Origin: Anomaloglossus baeobatrachus
Taxonomy: Eukaryota > Chordata > Amphibia > Anura > Aromobatidae
Length of the DNA: 64,000 bases
Direction of reading: 5' to 3'
Assembly (NCBI RefSeq): GCF_048569485.1
Contig: NC_134353.1
Span: 706,873,841 to 706,937,840 of the forward strand
In this document: in pieces, positions 1 to 10,538 of the stretch
How positions within the stretch are numbered: the stretch's first letter is position 1
Layout: each line of letters opens with the position of its first letter
Notes under the pieces: generated by a model
Told to the model about the DNA's origin: nothing
The model's input: the letters and a program-made list of their open reading frames with translations, nothing else
Database searches by the model: none
Position numbers and translations under genes: made by a program

Positions 1-295
1 CCTAGTGGGCATCGCGTGCGGGGGACGTGGCCTAGCGGGCAGCGCGTGCGGGGGCGTGGCCTAGCGGGCATCGCGTGCGGGGGCGTGGCCTAGCGGGCAT
101 CGCGTGCGGGGGGCGTGGCGTAGCGGGCATCGTGTGAGGGGCCATGGCCTAGCGGGCATAGTGTGAGGGGCCGTGGCCTAGCGGGCATCGTGTGTGGGGG
201 CGTGGCCTAGCAGGCAACACGTGAGGGGGCGTGGCCTAGCAGGCATCACGTGTGGGGGCGTGGCCTAGCGGGCATCGTGTGCGGGGGGCGGGCCT
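1..295. repeat. GC-rich minisatellite, 29-30 bp unit
   Basis: About ten head-to-tail copies of a unit of the form CCTAGCGGGCATCGCGTGCG followed by GGGGCGTGG. Copies differ by single bases and by one-base length changes in the G run. The array is cut by the left window edge, so its full length is unknown. I see no coding or regulatory meaning. Confidence 0.9.
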
Positions 296-625
296 GGCCA
301 AACGGTTAATCCATGCGGGGGGCGGGGCCAGGCCGAGCCGAGCAGCTAATCCGTGTGGAGGGGCGGGGCCAGGCCAAGCCCAGCGGCCAATCCGACGGTT
401 GTCACTGTAAGGACACAATGTCACTGCAACGACACAATTTTGGAGCAAGACAGACAGACAGACAGAATAAGGCAATTATATATATAGATGAATCAGGTCA
501 TTTTTTTATACTTTGATAGATCAGACTTTTCTGAATGCGGTGATACCATGTATGTGTATTTTTCTAAAAAAAAAATAATTTTACTATCTTTTTTTTCTAC
601 TTCATTTATCTATCTTTATTTTTAA
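296..625. other. Non-coding, GC-rich then A/T-rich
   Basis: The first ~90 bases hold two degenerate copies of a GGGGCGGGGCCAGGC-type unit. A short (GACA)n run follows near 450-466, then poly-T and poly-A tracts. No gene or mobile-element end is recognised. Confidence 0.5.
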
Positions 626-788
626 CTAGCTGTAGTACCCGGGCGTTGCCTGGAATAGTAACTGTCTCTCTGTCTCTCTCCCAGTCTCTGTCTGTATGTC
701 GCTGTCTGTCTGTCTCGCTGTCTGTCTCTTTCCTTGTCTGTCTGTTTCTCTCTGTCTGTATTTGCATCAGTCTGTCTCAATCTCTGTA

Positions 789-1568
789 CAGTCATATGAA
801 AAAGTTTGGGACCCCTATTAATGTTAACCTTTTTTCTTTATAACAATTTGGGTTTTTGCAGCAGCTATTTCAGTTTCATATATCTAATAACTGATGGACT
901 GAGTAATATTTCTGGATTGAAATGAGGTTTATTGTACTAACAGAAAATGTGCAATCCGCATTTAAATAAAATTTGACCGATGCAAAAGTATGGGCACCTC
1001 AACATAAAAGTAACTTTAATATTTTGTAGATCCTCCTTTTGCAAAAATATCATCCTGTAGTCGCTTCCTGTAGCTTTTAATGAGTTCCTGGATCCTGGAT
1101 GAAGGTATATTTGACCATTCCTGTTTACAAAACAATTCCAGTTCAGTTAAGTTTGATGGTCGCCGAGCATGGACAGCACGCTTCAAATCATCCCACAGAT
1201 TTTCAATGATATTCAGGTCTGGGGACTGGGATGGCCATTCCAGAACATTGTAATTGTTCCTCTGCATGAATGCCTGAGTGGATTTGGACCAGTGTTTTGG
1301 ATCATTGTCTTGCTGAAATATCCATCCCCTGCGTAACTTCAACTTCGTCACTGATTCTTGCACATTATTGTCAAGAATCTGCTGATACTGAGTTGAATCC
1401 ATGCGACCCTCAACTTTAACAAGATTCCCGCTGCCGGCATCAGTCCACAGGACCTTCTTCCAAAATGTAACTGGCTTGTCCAAATGTGCTTTTGCATACC
1501 TCAGGCGACTCTGTTTGTGGCGTACTTGCAGAAACGGCTTTTTTTCGCATCACTCTCCCATACAGCTT
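789..1568 (-). mobile_element. Tc1-like transposon relic, one end lost
   Basis: The terminal sequence CAGTCATATGAAAAAGTTTG starts right after a TA dinucleotide at 787-788, as expected for a Tc1/mariner element. The transposase lies on the - strand. The element is internally deleted and its opposite terminus is absent: it stops near 1568 inside coding sequence and joins its host repeat directly. It is a dead copy. Confidence 0.8.
1016..1483 (-). pseudogene. Tc1-family transposase, C-terminal DDE part
   Basis: The 155-residue frame carries the second catalytic Asp in [15 protein letters not shown] and the Glu region in WPSQSPDLNIIENLWDDLKR, the two most conserved parts of the IS630-Tc1-mariner DDE domain. 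The N-terminal paired-like DNA-binding domain and the first Asp are missing. The sequence coding for the middle of the catalytic domain is deleted just before the WIFQQDND block. It cannot be active. Confidence 0.85.
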
Positions 1569-1948
1569 TTTACCTCACACATAAGCTTGTTATACTAACA
1601 GTTTATTTTGTTCCTATATCAACCACTGACAGTTTAATGGCTGCAGGATTTTTGTAGAGTAACTGGAAAGCACAGGGTTAAATTTTTGCCCCCCAAACAT
1701 AGTCTATGACGTTCCCTGAGTCACATGGGGCGTCCGTGCAAAATTTCGTGATTGTAAATGCGACGGTGCAAATTCCTTTAGCGGACATACATACATACAT
1801 ACACACATACATACATACATACATACATACATACACTGAGCTTTATATATTAGATGAGGAAAAGGAGATGATTTGAACTTTTATGTTTTTTTACATGTTA
1901 TCATATATTTGAAAACATTTTTTTTTACTTTACACTGTACTTGTTATA

Positions 1949-2405
1949 GTCCCCTTAGGGGACTATAACCTGTGCTTATCTAATCGCTTGTGCTATATAC
2001 AGCAATACTGTAGTATTGCTACATATAGTAAAAATCACAGTCTCCTTTGAAGTCTGGCAACAGGTAGGTTTCAATAGAGCTCTGTAATGACAAACACAGA
2101 GGTCTTCAGCAGACCCCTGGCTGTCAATCCATTGGTGCCCCATGGTACATCACGAGCGTGCTGATGGGCACTTAGAGTGACTCGCCCCCAACATGGTACA
2201 CTGCTAATGCCACCGCCACAGTTTGACAGCATCATTTAACAGGTTAACAATCGCACGCGGACCTTGACGCCCCCTCCTGCGGCTGTTACAGCAGGTTTTG
2301 ATATTACACACAGCCATTACCTGCAACCCAGTGAGTTAACTCCATATATCCGCTACCGACTTGTACTGTACGTGTACCGCAGATGTCAGTAAGGGGTTAA
2401 TATGA
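1949..2405. repeat. Frog interspersed repeat, AGTCCCCnnAGGGG type
   Basis: The stretch opens with a palindromic AGTCCCCTTAGGGGACT and ends in AGTAAGGGGTTAA. A diverged relative with the same opening palindrome and a similar body lies at 47036-47460. I know this wording as common in frog genomes but cannot name the family. No ORF of note. Confidence 0.5.
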
Positions 2406-3218
2406 AGAAAAGGACATTGGGAAATAAACTATAAAATTTTAATAAATTACTGAAAATTCCAGGTAAACTAGCTAATTTAGGCAGATGTTGGCAAAATAAT
2501 CACTGATTAATCCTTTCCATGAAAAATGTCTCCCCTGTAGGTAGGTAATATATGATAATAACCAACGGGTCTGAAGATTACCGTGTGCGGCTAATTTATA
2601 AGTTGTGTCCTGTTCTGATCAGAGCTCCGCTGTTCAGCATTGCACTGTTCTGGCATTTTGGTTCATTTATACTGGTGATTGAAAAGTTTAGATGGAATCC
2701 ACACCGGCATATGCATCACATTAAGGAAAAAAATACTGAAAAAAGAGCCCTATTGCCGGTGGGAAGGCTTGCAGATTTTGTACATGTACTGTCCAATTGG
2801 AAAGTAAAATTGTGGCGGTGGGGGGAGGGGGGGGGGACTGGAACCTCTGGTCCATAATTATTCTTAATTTTGCCTTTTGTAGCACAGATTTGTCACATTC
2901 TGTCATATCACTGCAAAATGTAATGTGGTTAAAAAAGCAGGGATGCTCCTGCTATAAATCTGGGGTGCACAATCTGTGGTCTGGGGGCCACATATGGTCC
3001 GCAACGCCAACTATATTCATACAAAAATGCTTTGCTTTTCTGACGGGATAATTACAGTATATGTGAGTAGCCAAACACAGAAAAATAGTGACAAACAGCC
3101 GAGGGGCAGGGACTGGTAAGAACTAATGGTGCACTGTGCAGACATCTGGATGCCCCGAGCATAAGGAGAAGGAGTCTTGTCACACGTTTTGCAGTTCAGA
3201 AAGGAGTTTGGAAATTTC
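2406..3218. other. No gene seen
   Basis: A/T-rich non-coding sequence with one G-rich run near 2817-2835. The short open frames here have no recognisable domain and no codon character. No repeat ends were identified. Confidence 0.4.
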
Positions 3219-3285
3219 CTTATAGATTGTTAGCTGGTGAGCAGGACCCTCATGCCTCATGTAACTGTTTATCTGTTGAAGCGTG

Positions 3286-3972
3286 TGTGAAGATGTAATT
3301 TACCCTCTCACTGTATATGCTGTGATACTATGTCATGATATGTATATTTCCCTGGTTGTATTAGTTGTAATTCATGTATTTTCTTGGGGGAGCTACTGGT
3401 CTCAATGTGTCTCTCTCATACAATTGTAGTCTTGGCATCTAATGTGATTATGTAAATAGCCTGTCCTCTTCTTTCCAGAGTTGTGTATCTAATCTGTAAT
3501 TGCATTGGCCAGTGAAGGAATAGTCATTGTTCTTTACAGCAGGGGATCCCTTCATCTACTGTGGCTGGCAGACATATTGGAGCCCTGTGATGGACCAAAC
3601 CATTGATGATAGGATGTGTGACCCCCACCCCCTGAACAAACATGGTGGGCTGGTCAAGCAGCACAGACAATGCATTTCCCTTTTTGTAACTTCAGAGTGA
3701 GCTGAAACTTGAAGAGAGCAGGAGCCCCAGCCTGGGTGGCTGTGGACACGGACGGAGCTAGGCCTGTGTGGCGGCCCGTGGGATTGTGTGGAACTCTTTG
3801 GACTACTGTAAGGACGATTGCTTTGTTATCCGGTCCGAGGATTGTTGGGAAGGGCCCCCGAATCTGTTTTATGTGGACTAATCGTGTGCTGTTCCTGTAT
3901 TCCTGTTAATAAACCTATTGGATCGTTCCTCGGCCTCGTCCATCCTTTGCTCTCTTGTACACCCCCGTCACA
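3286..3972 (+). repeat. Left LTR of the Gmr1-like element
   Basis: 687 bp with TG...CA ends, nearly identical to the right LTR. An AATAAA lies about 65 bp before its right end. The interior begins AACTGGTTGGCAGCGCTGGG; I could not match the primer site to a particular tRNA. Confidence 0.93.
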
Positions 3973-4007
3973 AACTGGTTGGCAGCGCTGGGATCAGAGC
4001 AGAAGGA

Positions 4008-5828
4008 ATGGAGGACAACGGCCCATTAACATCTGGAATCAGAACCTCAGAATACAAGAACTGGACTGTGGTGAGCCTACAAACAATGGCCCGTGAAGTA
4101 GGAGTTCGTTTCAAAGGACTCTCCAAGGAGCAGCTGATTGAGGCGCTAGAAGGAGTCTGTTCGCAAAATGACGTGGAGGAAGGATCCTCACAGCAAACGG
4201 AAGAAAGACGGCAGCCGGAGGTGAATACCCAAAAAAGTCAATGGGTTGTGTGGTACAAGGAGGAGATGGCACTGCTTGGAGATGAGGCCACCATAGAAGA
4301 TAAGAGGGAGGCCATGCGTGGAGCTAAAGAGAAGGAGCGCAGGATGGAGGAGATGGCACTGCTGGATAAGGAGCTCGCTGTGGAAGCCGCGAGAGGTTCC
4401 AGACAGACTGTAACCCCAGCACCCATCATGAGGGAACTTCCCAGGGTGTCCCGCAAAGACTTTAAGCCGTTTAATGAGGCTGCAGGCGACATTGAGGGCT
4501 TCTTCCAGGACTTTGAGCATCAGTGTCGATTAATGGAAGTCCCGGACAGGGAGCGTGTCCGGCATCTGGTTGGGCTCCTAGAGGGGGGAGCTGCTGAAGC
4601 CTATAGAGCTATGGACCCTCGGTGGAACTGTGAGTATGCGGATATTAAACAGACTATTCTAGAACATTATGCTGTGACCCCAGACACTTACAGGACTCAG
4701 TTCCGTGCTTTAGCATGTGATGGGGAAGTGTCTTTTAAGATATATGCTCATAGACTCAAACAAATATGTAATCGCTGGCTGGAGGCAGAGGAGGCCTTAT
4801 CTTGGGAGACCTTCCTGCAGGTCATCCTAAAAGAACAATTCTTTGCCCAGTGCCCCGCTGAGATCCGGGAATGGGTGCGTGAGAGAAAACCAGCGACAGT
4901 GGAGGAAGCTGCTGCTCTCGCGGATGAGGCTCTCACCATCAAGCCGCAGTGGAGGGTTCTGTTGGAGGATGGAGAGACGCCTAACAGCTCCACAACACCG
5001 GATGCCCCCAGTTATTCTGTCCCCATTGTTCCCCGTTCCTCTAAGGCACCACATGTTGATACCCGTGTTAATGTGCCTCCAGTTGCTTCTACTGCACTTT
5101 CTGGAATACGCCGGGGAGAGGAAGTAACAGAGCGCAGGTGTTATGTTTGTAGGCATCCCGGGCATTTGCAGGCCTCATGCCCAGCCAGGCCATGGAGGAA
5201 TCATCCTCAAACCCCTACAGCACCTTCAGGTGGGAGCCGGCCTCCAAGTTCCCCTACCCCTTACCCAAGAGGACGCCTTGGATGGAGGGAGACCCAGCTC
5301 AGATGCTATCAATGTGGACAGCCAAGGCATCGGCAAGTCTCCTGCCCAGCTGTTCAAATGAGGACTGATCCTGCACCCAATCGGATTGTTAATTATTTAC
5401 AGCCCAGTGCCATGGAGGAAGATGTGGCACCGCTATGTGAGGACTGGCCTAGTGACTCAGCCCCCCATGTTGCACCACCAGGAGTTTACGGGGTGCGACC
5501 CGCAGTTATGACGACTTCTGCTCATCGAGGTAAGCACTTGCAGGAGGTTGTGCTGGATGGACAGAGACTTGTTGGATTTTGTGACTCGGGTGCTTTCCTC
5601 ACACTGGCTGATCCCCGAGTGGTTCGGTCTGAGGCAATCCATAGAGGACCTGGGATTGTTATTGAACTGGCTGGTGGACAATGGAGGACTATTCCCACAG
5701 CCACTGTGGATCTGAACTTTGGTTTTGGGGTCAGGCGATGTGTGGTTGGGGTGATGGGTGGTCTGCCTGCAGCTGTTCTCCTGGGCAATGATGTGGGAGA
5801 GCTACGATGCCAATTCGTGGCTGCATGA
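4008..5828 (+). CDS. Gag-protease polyprotein of the Gmr1-like element (fossil)
   Basis: The frame is 606 residues from the ATG at 4008, the first one after the LTR and primer region; the same frame is also open upstream into the LTR. Residues about 165-310 form a capsid-like helical region resembling the SCAN domain (FFQDFEHQCRLME, then ILKEQFFAQCPAEIREWVRE). Two CCHC zinc knuckles follow near residues 378 (CYVCRHPGHLQASC) and 433 (CYQCGQPRHRQVSC). A retropepsin-like segment with a D-S-G motif lies near residue 526. This order, capsid then zinc knuckles then protease, is that of a Gypsy gag-pro product. The SCAN relationship is my inference from pattern and from the known origin of SCAN from Gmr1-like gag. 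Confidence 0.88.
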   Translation: MEDNGPLTSGIRTSEYKNWTVVSLQTMAREVGVRFKGLSKEQLIEALEGVCSQNDVEEGSSQQTEERRQPEVNTQKSQWVVWYKEEMALLGDEATIEDKREAMRGAKEKERRMEEMALLDKELAVEAARGSRQTVTPAPIMRELPRVSRKDFKPFNEAAGDIEGFFQDFEHQCRLMEVPDRERVRHLVGLLEGGAAEAYRAMDPRWNCEYADIKQTILEHYAVTPDTYRTQFRALACDGEVSFKIYAHRLKQICNRWLEAEEALSWETFLQVILKEQFFAQCPAEIREWVRERKPATVEEAAALADEALTIKPQWRVLLEDGETPNSSTTPDAPSYSVPIVPRSSKAPHVDTRVNVPPVASTALSGIRRGEEVTERRCYVCRHPGHLQASCPARPWRNHPQTPTAPSGGSRPPSSPTPYPRGRLGWRETQLRCYQCGQPRHRQVSCPAVQMRTDPAPNRIVNYLQPSAMEEDVAPLCEDWPSDSAPHVAPPGVYGVRPAVMTTSAHRGKHLQEVVLDGQRLVGFCDSGAFLTLADPRVVRSEAIHRGPGIVIELAGGQWRTIPTATVDLNFGFGVRRCVVGVMGGLPAAVLLGNDVGELRCQFVAA

Positions 5829-5919
5829 AGCCACATGTAAGTAACGCTCTGCCTGTGTGTACTTCACCAGTGACCTGTAGAGGTCCCTAGTACGTACACA
5901 AGTTGGGAGGGGGAGGGAT

Positions 5920-6606
5920 TGTGAAGATGTAATTTACCCTCTCACTGTATATGCTGTGATACTATGTCATGATATGTATATTTCCCTGGTTGTATTAGTT
6001 GTAATTCATGTATTTTCTTGGGGGAGCTACTGGTCTCAATGTGTCTCTCTCATACAATTGTAGTCTTGGCATCTAATGTGATTATGTAAATAGCCTGTCC
6101 TCTTCTTTCCAGAGTTGTGTATCTAATCTGTAATTGCATTGGCCAGTGAAGGAATAGTCATTGTTCTTTACAGCAGGGGATCCCTTCATCTACTGTGGCT
6201 GGCAGACATATTGGAGCCATGTGATGGACCAAACCATTGATGATAGGATGTGTGACCCCCACCCCCTGAACAAACATGGTGGGCTGGTCAAGCAGCACAG
6301 ACAATGCATTTCCCTTTTTGTAACTTCAGAGTGAGCTGAAACTTGAAGAGAGCAGGAGCCCCAGCCTGGGTGGCTGTGGACACGGACGGAGCTAGGCCTG
6401 TGTGGCGGCCCGTGGGATTGTGTGGAACTCTTTGGACTACTGTAAGGACGATTGCTTTGTTATCCGGTCCGAGGATTGTCGGGAAGGGCCCCCGAATCTG
6501 TTTTATGTGGACTAATCGTGTGCTGTTCCTGTATTCCTGTTAATAAACCTGTTGGATCGTTCCTCGGCCTCGTCCATCCTTTGCTCTCTTGTACACCCCC
6601 GTCACA
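5920..6606 (+). repeat. Right LTR of the Gmr1-like element
   Basis: 687 bp, nearly identical to the left LTR, preceded by a purine tract and followed by the GCGTG target duplicate. Confidence 0.93.
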
Positions 6607-6642
6607 GCGTGATTAGACGCGAAACGGCCGTCGTCCGTGAGG
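6607..6642 (+). ncRNA. Half hammerhead ribozyme motif, 5'-truncated
   Basis: Stem II is GCGT (6607-6610) with ACGC (6617-6620). It is followed by GAA (6621-6623), the self-complementary ACGGCCGT (6624-6631) as stem III, and C6632 at the expected cleavage position. The CUGANGA box and the 5' strand of stem I are missing because the parent copy is truncated there. The LTR element landed in stem II. Confidence 0.5.
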
Positions 6643-6872
6643 GGCCCTGCACCTAGCTCCTCTCCTGCTTTTTACCTGGCACCGACAATTTAATAAAGAA
6701 GATCTTTTGGCATATTCCGGAGAGTGCAGTCTCATCTCTTTTATGGACTCTATATGGAATCTTCTATCTGAACAGACGTGCACCTCTAAGCTGGGATCAC
6801 GGAGCACCTGAGCTGATTCCCATGCTGGTGCGACACCCCGCAAGGTAACGCTGTGTGGTGCGGGACTTTTGC
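6607..6872 (+). mobile_element. Penelope-type 3' fragment, interrupted by the LTR element
   Basis: A fragment of about 270 bp, 5'-truncated, lying between the 15-bp TAACTGTTTATCTGT duplicates; its first nine bases are at 3277-3285. It carries the stem-loop GCGT/ACGC, then GAAAC, then GGCCGTC, which fits the second half of a hammerhead ribozyme, and further on an AATAAA. I infer a Penelope-like origin from the hammerhead half and from resemblance to the tails near 43958-44095 and 59024-60110. No coding part remains. Confidence 0.55.
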
Positions 6873-7037
6873 TAACTGTTTATCTGTGTTACTTTGTATT
6901 GGTCTTTATTGTCTGTACATGTAAATTGTAAAATGCTGCGGAATGTTGCCGCTATACGAGAAATAAAATTATTATTGATATTACTTGGCATTAGCTGCAA
7001 AGAGGATCCCGCACGGGAAATTCAGTCACTGTAAGTA

Positions 7038-8133
7038 CACTGGTCAAAAATATAGACACAACACTTTTGGTTTTGCTCCCATTTTTCATGAGCTGAACTC
7101 TAAGATCTCAGACTTCTCTATGAACACAAAGGCCTTTTTCTCTTAAATATTGTTCACAAATTTGTTTAAATCTGTTATGGCTGCTTTACACGCAGTGACA
7201 TCACTAGCGATGTCGCTTGTGAAAGCACCCGCCCCCGTCGTTTGTGCATCACGGGCAAATCGCAGCCCGTGGCGCACAATATCGTTAGTCCCCGTCACAC
7301 TTACCTTCCTAGCGACGTTGCTGTGGCCGGTGAACAGCCTCTTTTCTAAGGGGGCGGTTCGTGCGGCATCACAGCGACGTCACACGGCAGGCGTCCAATA
7401 GAAGCGGAGGGGCAGAGAGCAGCTGCATGAATGTCACGTCCACCTCGTTGCCAAAGGACGCAGGAACGTTGTTGTTCGTCGTTCCCGGGGTGTCACACGT
7501 AGCGATGTGTGCTGCCTCAGGAACGACAAACAACTTGCGTCCAAAAGCAGCAACGATATTTTGGAAATGGAGGACGTGTCATCAATCAATGATTTGGTAA
7601 GTATTTTGCATCGTTAGCGGTCGCTCGTACATGTCACACGCAACGACGTCGCTAACGAGGCCGGATTTGCGTCATGAATTCCATGACCCCGACGACATCT
7701 TGTTAGTGATGTTGTTGCGTGTAAAGCCCCCTTTAGTGAGCACTTCGCTTTTTCTGAATAAATCCATCCACCTCACAGGTGTGGCATATCAAGATGCTGA
7801 TTAGACAGCATGATTATTGCACTGGTGTGCCTTAGGCTGGCCACAATAAAAGGCCACTCTAAAATGTGCAGTTTTATCAGACCGCCACAGATGTCGCAAG
7901 TTTTGAAGGAGAGTATAATTGGCATGCTGACTGCAGGCGTTTGAGAATTTAGCAGTACATCCAACCGGCCTCACATCCGCAGATCACGTATAACCACACT
8001 TGATATGCCACACCTGTGAGGTGAATGGAATATCTCGGCAAAGGAGCAGTGGTCACTAAAACAGATTTAGGCAAATTTGTGAACAATATTTGAAAAAAGG
8101 CCTTTTGTGTACATAGAAAAAGTCTTAGATCTT
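7038..8133. mobile_element. Tc1-like relic, internally deleted, holding a MITE
   Basis: It begins CACTGGTCAAAAATATAGAC after a TA at 7036-7037. The far arm (about 8030-8133) is the inverted copy of the left arm but stops at AGTCTTAGATCTT, so the last part of that terminus is lost. I know the full family as a Tc1-like element of fish and frogs with a ~1-kb transposase. Here nearly all coding sequence is deleted and only non-coding arms remain around a MITE. Confidence 0.8.
7178..7732. mobile_element. TTA-site MITE (Harbinger-like), GCTTTACACGC ends
   Basis: The 555-bp element is flanked by TTA at 7175-7177 and 7733-7735. Its ends are GGCTGCTTTACACGC and GCGTGTAAAGCCCCC, inverted to each other. 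The interior is rich in ACGTCGCTAACGAT-type palindromes. A short relative is at 40326-40528. It has no coding capacity. The 3-bp TTA duplication fits PIF/Harbinger. Confidence 0.75.
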
Positions 8134-8683
8134 CCAACAATGTATCACTTAGTTTTCTGGGTGCAATCGGAGTTTTCAGATTTAGCAATGCAAAAGAGCT
8201 CAGAGAGCTAGTCCCACCCACACCAGGCTCTGTATGTACATTGTCTAAAGACAGTGAGCTGCTAATCAGAGGTGGAGGGGGTGGGGTGGAAGACATGTGC
8301 CCCCACATGTACTGTTTTTTTCTGATCAATGATAATCTCCTGGTACTAAAACAATCATTGCAAGTAAACAACAGCACAGAGCCTGGAGCCTGATAACAGA
8401 GGCATCTGCTGAAATCTGTGTTTTAACCCCTACACATTGCTGTCTTCAGATTACATAGCAAAAATCTGCTTACAGATTCCCTTTAACATGTCCAAAAAGT
8501 CCAATGCTGCCATCTAGAGGCAATAATTGATTTTTCTATCCACAGTGAGGACTTCTTTATTTCTTTTTAATGGCAGTGTTGCTGAAAGTATATATGAATG
8601 TTAACAGCAAACATTTAGAATGGATAAACGGTTCTTTATTCTTACTTTAGGGAGCTATATAATAGAAAAAAACAAGTGTTGGA
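8134..8683. other. Non-coding; right half of a TTAA-type repeat
   Basis: The part to about 8487 ends in ACAGATTCCCTTTAA, the right end of the frog repeat also seen split at 40193-43211. Its left half is not present before the Tc1 relic. The rest shows nothing I can name. Confidence 0.45.
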
Positions 8684-9863
8684 TGTCGCGGCGGAGGAGG
8701 GGACGCTGCGCTCTCCCACTGCTCGGGTCCGGCTGCTGCTGCTGCTCGGTGGTGGCTCGAGCGGTGGGCCAGATCCCGGGGACTCGAGCGGCATTCCTCG
8801 CCCGTGAGTGAAAAGGGGAATTTGATTGTGGGGGTTTGGTATTGTCCGTGACGCCACCCACGGTTGTGGTGAGATTGGTGACACCACCGCTGCTCTGGAC
8901 GGGGGATCCCGGGAGCGATGACAGGGAGCAGCCTGGATGTTAGTTCTCCCCTCTGTGGGTAGGGGGTTGGTTGTCCCGGGGCCCGGTGATGGGGTAGGGA
9001 TGGATGGCAGGCGGATTACGGGGCCTGGTGAGGTGCAGGGTCGCGGGGCAGCGCTGTGCCGTATGGCACGGTGGTACTCACTCAGCCAATGATGTACACA
9101 GAGTCTTCGGTAAAACAAACGGCTGGATGGACGGGTCCCACAGACGGCTGCGGTGTTTCTCCTCCCGGCAGGTTGATGGTGACTGCCTTTCCCTGCACCT
9201 GTGTAGTGTGTTCGGTTCCGATGGGTTCCCACCGGTAACCCGCTCCCCAGCTTGAAGGATGCTGAAGGAGCCCTTTTTGCCCGCAGGCTCTGGCCCTGGG
9301 AACTTTAGCCTTGGCGGTGACTGTGTTTCCCTCTCTCAGTTGGACTGTTGCCTTCTGTCGGGACTTGGCTGCTGGGAAACCCAGGAGGTTCCCTTCGCTA
9401 ACGGATTTGGCAAATTCACGGCGACTCCTAGCCTTGCCGGGGTCCATAAGCCCCTGCCGGATGGTGCTGGCTTCTCTTTGCATACCGGTCCGGTACCGCC
9501 GGGCCACCGCCTGTCCACGGTCCTTACGGCAAGCTCCAATAGGCCACTCCTGCAAACGGTCACCACCGTCTGCCAACCTTGCTGATCCGTCCGTGCCACA
9601 CACCCGGACCACTTTCTGTCTGCTCAACTGCTACTTCCCTCCTTCCACTTTCACTTCCAAAACTCAACTCCTCTACTTTTCCCGCCTCCAGGACTGTGAA
9701 CTCCTCGGTGGGTGGGACCAACCGCCTGGCCTACCCCCTGGTGTGAACATCAGCCCCTGGAGGAAGGCAACAAGGGTTTTTGTCTGACTTTGGTGTGCCT
9801 GACCGGGAGTGTGGGGTGTGTTAGTGTTGTTCTGTGACGACCTGGTTTGTCCAGGGCGCCACA
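8684..9863 (-). repeat. 3' LTR (left on the map) of the cold-shock-domain element
   Basis: About 1180 bp, matching 11921-13096 along its whole length apart from scattered substitutions and a short CTG-repeat length change. Preceded on the - strand by the polypurine tract at 9864-9872. It contains GGTGGCGTCACGGACAA (reverse complement near 8846-8862), which resembles the primer site. Confidence 0.88.
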
Positions 9864-9872
9864 TTCCCCCTT
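9864..9872 (-). promoter_or_regulatory. Polypurine tract
   Basis: On the - strand AAGGGGGAA directly precedes the TGTGGCGCCC start of the 3' LTR, the standard place for plus-strand priming in LTR elements. Confidence 0.8.
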
Positions 9873-10538
9873 AGTAAAATGCAGACCGTCCGCGGGTTGC
9901 CCGTCCATCACCGCTTTTATTTTCACAAACTGAAAAAGATAAACGGTCAACAGGTTACAATTATAATAACATCTTCCCACATCGGGAGGCATGGTTACTT
10001 AAACGTTGCTAAACGGTAACAGCTTCCGCTCTCTCCCACCCAAGTAACCTTGCCCTGATGCTGCCCCTAAGCAAACAGGCAGCACCCCTTGACCCCAGTC
10101 CAGCACAACTTACCTGAGAGGGTTCTGTCTCTTTCAGGGGACCCACGTCCATGGGGAACCCCTGAACCCCCGGAGGATCGCCACCGGTTGAGGTAGTGGC
10201 GGGCCTGGGCCATCACTTCCCTCCAGGCCCATCCTCCAAATCAGCCTCTCCGGAGGCGGTTATGGTAAAGCCATAAAACACATTTTATTTACAAACCACA
10301 AGTTCGTGGTTGCCCTGCCAGTTCTCGGGCTTGTCCGTAGTAGTTCCTATGCATTTGTTTGTGAGGGGTCCCAACGGGGACCAGTTGCCGGCAACGACCG
10401 GTGCAAATCAGGGTTTGTTAATCTGGTGACATCTTCGGTTATCATTCTTATCATTCATTTACAACTTTTAAATGGTTCTTTCAACACATAATACTGGTGG
10501 TCCCAACGGGGGACAATTGCAACGGGACTCCGCTGCCA

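Larger units (their letters stand above)
626..1854 (+). repeat. Interspersed repeat of unresolved class, split by a Tc1-like insertion
   Basis: The left part begins AGCTGTAGTACCCGGGCGTT and runs into a (TCTG)n-rich stretch to about 786. The right part resumes near 1585 and ends in a (ACAT)n array (1788-1836) followed by TTTATATATTAGAT. I recognise both ends as one widespread frog and reptile repeat but cannot assign a class. The middle is occupied by the Tc1-like relic. Confidence 0.55.
3286..6606 (+). mobile_element. Gmr1-like Gypsy LTR retrotransposon, gag-protease only
   Basis: This is a fossil LTR element of 3321 bp. It has two 687-bp LTRs that start TGTGAAGATG and end GTCACA, a 5-bp target duplication GCGTG at 3281-3285 and 6607-6611, a polypurine tract just before the right LTR (about 5903-5919), and one long gag-protease frame. 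Reverse transcriptase, RNase H and integrase are absent from the ~1.95-kb interior, so it must have depended on a relative for movement. The two LTRs differ at only about three positions, so the insertion is young. It looks structurally whole for a non-autonomous element. The gag resembles the SCAN-related capsid of Gmr1-type Gypsy elements. Confidence 0.9.
3219..6985 (+). repeat. Host repeat split by a nested insertion (outer layer)
   Basis: The two outer pieces, 3219-3276 and 6873-6985, form one frog repeat (TTGTTAGCTGGTGAGCAGGA ... AATAAAATTATTATTGATAT). They are separated by a retrotransposed fragment flanked by the identical 15-bp TAACTGTTTATCTGT at 3262-3276 and 6873-6887. That duplication is the expected target site duplication of a target-primed insertion. 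Confidence 0.75.

Noticed and set aside
1-295. Possible CRISPR-like array, as units are ~30 bp and regular
   Set aside because: The units are contiguous with no spacers, and the sequence is clearly vertebrate. It is a plain minisatellite.
8642-9787. Several frames of 100-196 codons on both strands within the LTRs at 8684-9863 and 11921-13096
   Set aside because: They lie in LTR sequence that is GC-rich and stop-poor, overlap each other on both strands and have no domain. They are not counted as genes.
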